Positions 44,859 through 51,982 of a DNA stretch of 51,982 nt are shown here, in pieces; within the stretch, counting starts at the first letter, position 1; each line of letters opens with the position of its first letter. Below the pieces are notes generated by a model. That model saw only the letters and a program-made list of their open reading frames with translations. It was not told where the DNA came from and made no database searches. The position numbers and the translations under genes were made by a program. The DNA is from Cyclobacterium qasimii M12-11B (GTDB lineage Bacteria > Bacteroidota > Bacteroidia > Cytophagales > Cyclobacteriaceae), in the NCBI RefSeq assembly GCF_000427295.1, contig NZ_ATNM01000089.1, positions 1 to 51,982 of the forward strand. Direction: 5' to 3'.

Positions 44859-45977
44859 ATGGCTAAGAGAGATTATTACGAAGTGCTGGGGATAGCAAAA
44901 AGTGCCAGCCCTGAAGAAATAAAGAAGGCTTACAGAAAATTGGCCATTAAATTTCATCCAGATAAAAATCCGGATGATCCGACTTCTGAGGATAAATTTA
45001 AGGAAGGTGCGGAAGCATATGAGGTATTAAGTAATCCGGAGAAGAAACAACGTTACGATAAATTTGGTCATCAAGGTGTCAGTGGCAATGGTGGCTACGG
45101 TGGCGGAGGAATGAATATGGATGACATATTCTCTCAGTTTGGTGATATCTTCGGCAGTGGCGGCGGTGGCGGCTTTGATTCATTTTTTGGTGGTGGTGGA
45201 CGAAGTTCCAGGCGTACCAGAAAGGGAACAAACCTTCGCGTTAAATTAAAGCTTAACCTAAAAGAACTCGCTAATGGAGTGGAGAAGAAAATTAAGGTGA
45301 AGCGTCACATGATTGCAGACGGTGTTACGTTCAAAACTTGTTCTACATGTCAGGGACAAGGACAAATAAAGAAAGTGGTCAATACCATGCTGGGTCAGAT
45401 GGTTTCAGCAAGCACCTGTCCAACATGTGAAGGAAGTGGGCAGATTGTTGATAAAAGACCACCAAATGCCAATGCCAATGGATTGGTATTGAAAGAAGAA
45501 ATAATCCCAATAAATATTCCAGCGGGAGTTTCAGAAGGCATGCAACTAAGTTTGTCTAGCAAAGGGAATGAAATCCCTGGTGGGGTACCTGGCGATTTAT
45601 TGATTCTCATAGAAGAAATTGAGGACAGTGAATTGGTGAGAGACGGCAACAATGTGGTCTATGATTTATACCTGAGCTTTATTGATGTTGCCCTTGGTGC
45701 TTCTTTAGAAGTGCCTACTATAGATGGTAAAGTCAAAATAAAAATTGATGCTGGTACTCAAGCAGGTAAAATCCTTAGACTGAAAGGTAAAGGGATTAAA
45801 GAACTTAATGGGTATGGAAAAGGTGATCAACTAATACATATAAATGTATGGACACCTAAGGAAGTGAGTGCAGAAGAAAGAGAAAAATTGGAGTCACTTA
45901 GGGATTCCGAGAATTTTAAACCGAATCCAGGGAATTCTGAGAAAAGTATATTTGATAAAGTTAAAGAATTTTTCTAA
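44859..45977 (+). CDS. dnaJ: chaperone DnaJ with only two zinc-finger motifs
   Basis: Co-chaperone of DnaK, 372 residues. The J domain has HPD at residues 33-35, followed by a Gly/Phe region (about 70-115). The zinc region carries only two CxxCxGxG motifs, CSTCQGQG at 161-168 and CPTCEGSG at 187-194, where classical DnaJ has four. The places of motif I (HMIADGVTF) and motif IV ([12 protein letters not shown]) are filled with cysteine-free sequence. This corresponds to loss of the zinc site formed by motifs I and IV and retention of the site made by II and III. The two C-terminal substrate domains look complete. A terminator follows at once. Confidence 0.95.
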   Translation: MAKRDYYEVLGIAKSASPEEIKKAYRKLAIKFHPDKNPDDPTSEDKFKEGAEAYEVLSNPEKKQRYDKFGHQGVSGNGGYGGGGMNMDDIFSQFGDIFGSGGGGGFDSFFGGGGRSSRRTRKGTNLRVKLKLNLKELANGVEKKIKVKRHMIADGVTFKTCSTCQGQGQIKKVVNTMLGQMVSASTCPTCEGSGQIVDKRPPNANANGLVLKEEIIPINIPAGVSEGMQLSLSSKGNEIPGGVPGDLLILIEEIEDSELVRDGNNVVYDLYLSFIDVALGASLEVPTIDGKVKIKIDAGTQAGKILRLKGKGIKELNGYGKGDQLIHINVWTPKEVSAEEREKLESLRDSENFKPNPGNSEKSIFDKVKEFF

Positions 45978-46010
45978 AAAGAGATGGCCTACTTCCGGCC
46001 ATTTCTTTTT
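45978..46010 (+). terminator. intrinsic terminator after grpE-dnaJ
   Basis: ATGGCC at 45984-45989 pairs with GGCCAT at 45997-46002, extended outward by A-U and G-U pairs (AAGAG with TTCTT), and T runs complete it. It begins at the dnaJ stop codon. Confidence 0.75.
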
Positions 46011-46046
46011 AATAACCTTTTCAGTCTTCAATCGTATTAATTCCCT

Positions 46047-46935
46047 ATGTTTAAGGAATTAAATATATCGATATGTTTAATCATTTTTGTTGCCATTTCT
46101 TCTGAAGCGCAAATACGGCGTCATTTTGAAGTTACGGAACAAGATGGTATTAATTTGGTGAGTCTTAATTTCTCCAGTTATAAAGGAGCGGCACATATAA
46201 ACCGTTCCTATCATGGCGTTCCGTTGTTTGTAGATGCAGAATTAGGTAAGGTCAATATACTACCTTCTTTTTCGCACAGCTTAATAGATGGAGTACTTCA
46301 TGCCTCACTTGAACATAAGAATGTAGAATCTGAAAGTTTAAGCAAAAACCTATCCTACAGGCTTTTTTCCAGTGGAGATGATGATTTTGACCACAAATGG
46401 GATGTAGGACTAGATCCCAACTATCTTTACGATCTTCATCTTCAATTTGGAATAGGTAAAGCCTGGCTAGATTTTTCAAATCTTCCGGTCTCAAATTGCA
46501 TTATCAAAACAGCCTCAGCCGACGTTTTTTTAGATTATGCCAGTCAGGTATCCAATACTGTAAGTATGGATACCCTAGGTGTTGCAATTAATATGGGCTC
46601 GGTATATGCCAATGACCTGCAATTTTCCAATGCTCGTTTGCTGATGTTTGATGTTAACTATGGTTCTGTTAATTTAACTTTTAATGATACCATGGCAGGC
46701 CCCTCTCAAATCCATACTATGGTGGGAGCTGGAACAGTAAATATAAAACTGCCACCAAAGGATTTGCCTTATCTGGTAAAGATCAAATCAACTGCCATGT
46801 GTAGGACGAAGGTGCCTTTTAGTATGAAAAAAAATAGGGGAAAAAACCTACGTGAGTAAAGGATATAGTAAAGGTGCTGAAAACCTCATGGTCTTTCTAA
46901 TAGATGTTTCGGTCGGTTCCGTATCTTTAGAATAG
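46047..46935 (+). CDS. exported LiaF/toast-rack-like protein, frame broken at an A8 run
   Basis: The N-terminus is a secretion signal (MFKELNISICLIIFVAISSE with AQ after it). The mature part is a repetitive beta-solenoid-like protein: DAELGKVNILPSFSH, YDLHLQFGIGKAWLDFSNLP, IIKTASADVFLDYASQ, FDVNYGSVNLTFNDTM and GAGTVNIKLPP, which recalls the C-terminal beta-helix of LiaF-like and DUF4097-like proteins. The frame ends early with KKNRGKNLRE. Removing one A from the A8 run at 46827-46834 restores KIGEKTYVSKGYSKGAENL and FLIDVSVGSVSLE to TAG at 46935, about 295 residues. Function unknown; a periplasmic sensor or adhesin-like role is inference. Confidence 0.72.
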
Positions 46936-47002
46936 TTAAATTTTTGGATGGTGATCTCTGTTCATTATAATGTTTCAAACCAGTTGTTAAACTTTTGTTC
47001 AT

Positions 47003-47905
47003 TTGGAAATACTAAGCATTCGATCATTAAATAAATCCTATGGATCACATGTTGCACTAAAAGATTTTGACCTTTCAGTAAGTCAGGGGAAGATTTTTGG
47101 ATTGTTGGGCCCCAACGGTGCAGGTAAAACAACACTCATTAGGATTGTTAATCAAATTATAGACAGGGATTCCGGTGATATTTTTATCAACGAGCAACCC
47201 CTGAAGATGGACCATGTTCGTAACATCGGTTACCTTCCAGAGGAAAGAGGCCTCTATAAGGGGATGAAAGTGAAGGAGCAGTTGTTGTATTTTGCTCAAA
47301 TAAAAGGGATTAAGAAGACTGAGGCCAAACAAAAAATCACTGATTGGCTTGAAAAACTTAACCTTACCCAATGGAAAGACAAAAAGATCCAGGACTTGTC
47401 CAAAGGAATGGCACAGAAAGTTCAATTCATAGCTACCGTCATCCACCGTCCTGATTTACTTATATTGGATGAACCCTTTTCTGGTTTTGATCCTGTAAAT
47501 GCTGAGATCATCAAAAATGAAATACTTGAGTTGAGAAATCAAGGGGTGACCATTTTGTTGTCTACGCATAGGATGGAATCTGTAGAGTTACTTTGCGATG
47601 AAATAGCTATGGTCAACAGGTCCAGAAAAATACTAGACGGTACCGTAAAGTCCATCAAAGAAGAAGCAAAAACAAATATTTTTCGAGTTAAAATGATTCC
47701 TCAAAATGTGGATTTTGTTCCACCAGGAGAAGGATTGCTTAGGCAGGACGGAATTCTGGAGTTTAAGTTGAGTTTGAAGGATCAGAAGCCAAATGATTTA
47801 CTGAGAGCGCTTATGGCTGAAGGCGAGATTCTTGGCTTTGAAGAAATTGTGCCAAGCATTGAGGAGATATTCATTCAAAAAATTAATGAAAGTCATGGCG
47901 AATAA
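47003..47905 (+). CDS. ABC-2 type exporter ATP-binding protein (NatA-like)
   Basis: A 300-residue ATPase with Walker [17 protein letters not shown], signature DLSKGMAQKVQFIATV, Walker B LLILDEPFSGFDPVN, the H-loop STHRMESVELL, and a C-terminal extension (FRVKMIPQNVDFVPPG onward) that includes DUF4162-like sequence. The start is TTG 47003 (product MEILSIRSLNKSYGSHVAL), fitting the family N-terminus. It overlaps the permease gene by 11 bases. NatA-type pairs export sodium, bacitracin-like peptides or drugs; the substrate here is unknown. Confidence 0.9.
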   Translation: MEILSIRSLNKSYGSHVALKDFDLSVSQGKIFGLLGPNGAGKTTLIRIVNQIIDRDSGDIFINEQPLKMDHVRNIGYLPEERGLYKGMKVKEQLLYFAQIKGIKKTEAKQKITDWLEKLNLTQWKDKKIQDLSKGMAQKVQFIATVIHRPDLLILDEPFSGFDPVNAEIIKNEILELRNQGVTILLSTHRMESVELLCDEIAMVNRSRKILDGTVKSIKEEAKTNIFRVKMIPQNVDFVPPGEGLLRQDGILEFKLSLKDQKPNDLLRALMAEGEILGFEEIVPSIEEIFIQKINESHGE

Positions 47906-49209
47906 AATCTTCTTAGTTATCCAAAGAGAATATTTGGCAAGAGTAAAAAAAACGTTCATTTCTCCTCGCTACACTTATTACCCCATTGGTTTTCCCAACC
48001 ATCTTAGGTTTGTTTTTATGGATAGGCCTGTCTGATGCTACTACTAGTGAGAACAGAAAGGTAATAGAAGTGGTGGATGAGAACAACTCATTTTTTTTAG
48101 AAAGCGATGAATTGTATTCCTTTTCCTATGGCGAGCTAGGGCAGGAAAACGCTAAATTGTTGGTTCAGGAAGGTGCAAGGTTTGGGTTTTTGTACATTCC
48201 TGATTTGGATGTGACAAATCCTGATGGGGTCATTTTTTATAGTGAGGAAACACCGCCCATTTCGATGATTACCAGTTTGCAATTGTTACTGCAAAGAAAA
48301 ATAGAAGCCTTTAGACTGGAAGCTTCAGGAATTGACCCCATGATTTTGTCTTCTTATAAGACGAATGTGGACATACAAACGATTATTCTTAGTGAGGCTG
48401 GAGGAGAACGTGTTTCAAACTCAGTCGTGAATTATGCCATTGGTTTTCTTGCTGGAATCCTTATTTACACCTTTATTTTTGTGTATGGTAACCAGGTCAT
48501 GCAAGGAGTGATCGAAGAGAAGTCTAGTAGGATTATTGAAATTTTGGTTTCCTCTCTAAAGCCGTTTCAATTGATGATGGGCAAAATTATAGGTATCGGA
48601 GCTGTTGGGCTAACACAATTTCTAATTTGGATACTATTGATTACCGTAGTGTCCTCCGTGGTCATGGGGTATTTCGGTATGAAAATGCCCCAACAGCAAA
48701 TGCTAGAAATGTCTAGCCAACAAGAGCTTTTCTCGACAGTAGATAATCCTGAGTTATTAGAAGTCTTGCAGATGGTGCAGGGGTTAGATTTTGCACAAGT
48801 AACCCTTACTTTTTTAGTTTATTTTGTAGGTGGTTTTCTATTGTATGGCGCATTCTTCGCAGCAATTGGGGCAGCAGTGGACAGTCCTTCAGATGCCCAA
48901 CAATTTATGTTTCCTGTGACTATTCCATTGTTGGTAGCCTATATGGGGCTGTTTATTTTTGTCTTAGATGACCCAAATAGTAATGTATCCTTTTGGCTTT
49001 CTATCATTCCTTTTACTTCCCCTGTAGCAATGATGGGTCGGGTTAGCTTTGGGGTGCCCTGGCAAGAATTGGCGCTTTCTATAGCACTTTTGGTGGCGGG
49101 TTTTTTATCTACCACCTGGCTTGCTGGGAAAATCTACCGCATAGGAATATTGGTGCATGGATCCAAGGTAAACTATAAGGTGTTGTGGAAATGGTTGAAG
49201 CAAAACTAG
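47895..49209 (+). CDS. ABC-2 type permease (NatB-like), frame broken at an A8 run
   Basis: From ATG 47895, MANKIFLVIQREYLARVKK begins the protein, but the frame soon stops. Removing one A from the A8 run at 47945-47952 gives VKKRSFLLATLITPLVFPTI, running into the long frame GLFLWIGLSDATTSENRKVI. The rejoined product of about 437 residues has the ABC-2/NatB layout: one N-terminal helix, a periplasmic domain of about 150 residues, the conserved loop EKSSRIIEILVSSLKPFQLM and five or six C-terminal helices (QFLIWILLITVVSSVVM onward), with ending VLWKWLKQN. It overlaps the ATPase gene, its obvious partner. Confidence 0.85.
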
Positions 49210-49341
49210 CGACGACCTATTAAAAGGCAAGCATTAATTGATTAATAGTTATAGAATTTTCTCCCTTTCTAGGCAATAATGCGTGGTTTATATTGTTTCT
49301 CATTATGAACTTACTTAAGTTCGGGAACACCAAATTTTGCA

Positions 49342-50549
49342 ATGAAGAGAAAACTCCAAGACCTAGCATCCTTAGATCTTTATCAAAATAGGGAGAAAGT
49401 AAAGTGGGCCATATTTATTTTTCCTTTGTCATAGGTTTGGGGTCAATCTATTATACCAACACCCTGGTAGAGGAGCTTAAGATTCGAGAAAAACGACAGG
49501 TTGATTTGTACGCTGAAGCCTTGGAATATGCCTCCGTAAACTCAGACAATTTAACGTTTGTCTTTCAGGTGATAATCCAAGAGAATAAATCCATACCAGT
49601 AATTACTGTAAACCCTAGTGGAGAGCCTATTGAGTATAAAAACATCAACTTTCCACCGAACAGTTCAGAGGAAGAGATAAGGCTATATTTGTTGGAGGAA
49701 TTGGAATCCATGAAAGCGCTTTATGAACCCATTAGCCTCTCTGATGATGTTTTTATCTATTACAGAAATTCCGACCTTCTCACTCGACTACAGTATTATC
49801 CTTATGTTCAACTTTCTGTAATATTGGTTTTTGGCCTTTTGGCTTATGCCTTTTTTAACCAAAGTAAAGTAGCGGAACAAAACAGGTTATGGGCCGGCCT
49901 GACAAAGGAAACAGCCCATCAATTGGGCACCCCATTGGCTTCTCTTATGGCCTGGATAGACTATCTCAAAAACTCTCCCGTTTATGATGAAAATCAAGAA
50001 GTCATTCTGGAAATAGAAAAGGACATCAATAAACTGACCATGGTTACTGAGCGGTTTAGTAATATAGGCAGTACGCCTGTAATTAAACCTGAGAATGTTT
50101 ACCAAATAGTTGGAGATGCTATCAGTTATTTAAGGCCCAGGATCTCAAATAAAGTTAGTATTGAGCTTAATTCTCATGCTGAAAATATATACGCTCAAAT
50201 GAACAGGTCTTTGTTTGAATGGGTAATTGAAAATGTTTGTAAAAATGCGGTTGATGCCATGAAGGGGCAAGGTGCCATTCGGATCAATATTGTCAAAGAA
50301 AGTGAGCAATTCGTATTTGTTGATATTTCTGATACAGGAAAGGGTATTGAAAAGAAGATGTTCGCCAAGGTTTTTAACCCTGGGTTTACCACAAGGAAAA
50401 GAGGCTGGGGTTTAGGATTGACACTGGCCAAAAGAATTATGGAAGGATATCACAATGGAAGAATATTTGTCAATACTTCTGAATTAGGGAAGGGAACCAC
50501 TTTTAGGATTGTATTGCATGGTGTCAAAGAACAGGATGAAATAGATTAA
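49342..50549 (+). CDS. membrane sensor histidine kinase, frame broken at a T5 run
   Basis: Upstream, MKRKLQDLASLDLYQNREKV then KWAIFIF ends in a stop. One extra T at 49418-49422 joins it to SFVIGLGSIYYTNTLVEE, restoring the first transmembrane helix and about 402 residues. A periplasmic sensor region of about 110 residues and a second helix (YVQLSVILVFGLLAYAFF) follow. The H-box is ETAHQLGTPLASLMAWIDYL, the N-box ENVCKNAVDAMKG, and the ATP lid DTGKGIEKKMFAKVFNPGFT with GWGLGLTLAKRIME. The GTPLA form of the H-box is common in Bacteroidota kinases. No response regulator is adjacent; its ligand is unknown. Confidence 0.86.
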
Positions 50550-50568
50550 TCATTTAAAAACATTTTTT

Positions 50569-51982
50569 ATGAAAGGAGTAAAGCAGATTCTGGCATTGTC
50601 TTTTATTTTATTACTCGGATTCTCCTGCCAAAACAAAGTTAAGGAGCAGACTGTTGCAGAGACTACTACTTTTAGTGACTATAATGAGCCTTTCAGGCCT
50701 CAGTATCATTTCAGCCCGCCTGCCAATTGGATGAACGATCCCAATGGCATGGTTTTTCACAAAGGAGAATACCATCTTTTTTACCAATACTATCCAGATA
50801 GCAATGTCTGGGGCCCCATGCATTGGGGACATGCAACCTCTAAAAACCTTATTGAATGGAAAAACTTACCTGTTGCTATAGCGCCAGATAGTCTTGGATG
50901 GATTTTCTCTGGTTCTGCTGTTCTTGATAGCGAAAATAGCAGTGGCTTGGGTACAGCCGAAAACCCACCTTTAGTTGCCATCTACACTTATCATAATAAT
51001 GTAAAAGGTGATGCCGGAAGGATTGATTTTCAGACCCAGGGAATTGCCTACAGCCTGGATGATGGTGTTTCGTGGGAGAAGTTCAGCGGAAACCCGGTTC
51101 TTGCCAATCCTGGGATTAGAGATTTCAGGGATCCCAAGGTGACTAAGGTGGAGGTTGATGGCAAGGCAATGTGGGTAATGTCATTGGCTGTAAAAGATAA
51201 AATAAGTTTTTATTCTTCCTCAAACCTTTTGGAATGGGAACATGAAAGCGATTTTAACCCTGCTTGGGCGGCTTATGGTGGGGTTTGGGAATGTCCAGAC
51301 TTATTTCCTTTGCAATCGCCAAATGGAGAGCAAAAATGGGTTTTATTGGTGAGCATTAATCCAGGTGGACCGAATGGAGGTTCAGCAACACAGTATTTTG
51401 TCGGTGATTTTGATGGGGAAACTTTTACCACTAATCAAGAAGAGGTAAAATGGTTAGACCATGGGACAGACAATTATGCCGGGGTGACCTGGTCCAATGT
51501 TCCTGATGCAGATGGGCGTACAATATTTATTGGTTGGATGAGCAATTGGGATTATGCACAAGTAGTGCCCACCGAAGTTTGGCGTTCCGCAATGACCTTA
51601 CCTAGGGAATTGTCCCTTTATGATGAAGGAGAAGAGCTATGGGTAGCGTCGAACCCTGTAAAGGAGGTTGAGCAATTAAGGGATGAGGCCTTAACTATTG
51701 AAGGCGAAGAAGTAGCCCTGGAAAATGAATTGCTTGAGTTTTCCCTCAAACCAAAAGCAGGTGATTTCTCGGGTACTTTTGAAAATGAATTTGGAGAAAT
51801 TCTGGTTATCGGAAAAAGAGAGGATGCGTTATTTATTGACAGAACCAACTCAGGACTTACCAACTTCAAAGAAGGTTTTGCTTCGGTCATGACGGCCCCA
51901 TCAATGGACTTGAGATAAATGAGGTCAGGATAATGTTGGACAGGTCCTCCGTTGAAGTATTTATCAATGACGGTGCCTTGGC
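50569..51982 (+). CDS. GH32 fructan/sucrose hydrolase lipoprotein (partial, frame broken near 51876-51888)
   Basis: A secreted glycoside hydrolase of family 32, probably levanase, inulinase or sucrose-type. Signal MKGVKQILALSFILLLGFSC gives a lipoprotein cysteine. Catalytic motifs are visible: WMNDPNGMVFH (the nucleophile aspartate) near residue 58, the stabiliser region FRDPKV near residue 187, and WECPDLF (acid/base glutamate) near residue 241. After FKEGFASV the frame stops at 51918, but the next frame reads HDGPINGLEINEVRIMLD and SSVEVFINDGAL, the usual end of the beta-sandwich domain, to the window edge. The exact base lost is unclear (a T or a C). It may be regulated by the kinase upstream, which is unproven. 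Confidence 0.85.

Noticed and set aside
1-51982. tRNA, rRNA, CRISPR arrays, insertion sequences, prophage
   Set aside because: Looked for by eye in spacers: no tRNA cloverleaf-type motifs, no regularly spaced direct repeats, no transposase-like or phage-like proteins were recognised. A tool run could still reveal small ones.

Overview
The window reads as chromosomal DNA of a Bacteroidota member, most likely order Cytophagales and probably a marine Cyclobacteriaceae relative (Cyclobacterium, Algoriphagus or Echinicola type). The support is AT-rich intergenic DNA, almost no Shine-Dalgarno sequences, a few promoter candidates of the Bacteroidota TTTG-N19-TAnnTTTG class, an OmpA protein with thrombospondin-type-3 repeats, an ECF sigma factor next to a fused anti-sigma/outer-membrane protein, GH3 and AsmA proteins, and a DnaJ with only two zinc motifs. 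This assignment is inferred from protein character and was not confirmed by any search.

Layout. 1-2040: tightly packed plus-strand genes (DUF493, pterin carbinolamine dehydratase, rsmI, an inositol-monophosphatase-like enzyme). 2268-7682: an F420-reductase-like oxidoreductase, a giant AsmA protein, an AEC transporter and an unknown gene. 8278-18105: mostly plus-strand housekeeping genes (glyA-tatC-rpiB, rbfA, a LolC/E-type permease, an SNF2 helicase, purU). 18237-23049: a META-domain lipoprotein and an amino-acid cluster (racemase, M20 amidohydrolase, standalone M23 protein, divergent serine/threonine dehydratase or racemase). 23076-26794: cysteine desulfurase, glmM, a small Cys-rich membrane protein and mazG. 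26795-27463: a gene-free AT-rich gap with four DnaA-box-like sites, the best oriC candidate. 27464-33970: minus-strand recJ-lptB-GH3, a SPOR lipoprotein, lipA and an outer-membrane protein. 34511-37361: an ECF sigma factor, a polypeptide predicted to span both membranes (anti-sigma region, transmembrane helix, periplasmic linker, outer-membrane barrel) and an FKBP-like lipoprotein. 37403-40787: a small membrane protein, a Na/Ca antiporter, upp and ompA. 40957-51982: M42 peptidase, hpt, adk, obg, grpE-dnaJ, a LiaF-like exported protein, an ABC-2 exporter, a histidine kinase and a GH32 fructan hydrolase cut by the window end.

The most important technical observation is that at least eleven genes are broken by a one-base frame error, nearly all at A/T runs of 5-8 bases. 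The list includes the normally indispensable adk and lptB, plus recJ and lipA. In each case the other frame continues the same protein family. I read this as systematic homopolymer-length error in the sequence rather than mass pseudogenisation, and I give the rejoined gene spans. The biologically most interesting items are the sigma factor/dual-membrane anti-sigma pair, the oriC candidate, the one-zinc-site DnaJ and the racemase cluster with altered active-site motifs. No tRNA, rRNA, CRISPR array, insertion sequence or prophage was recognised.
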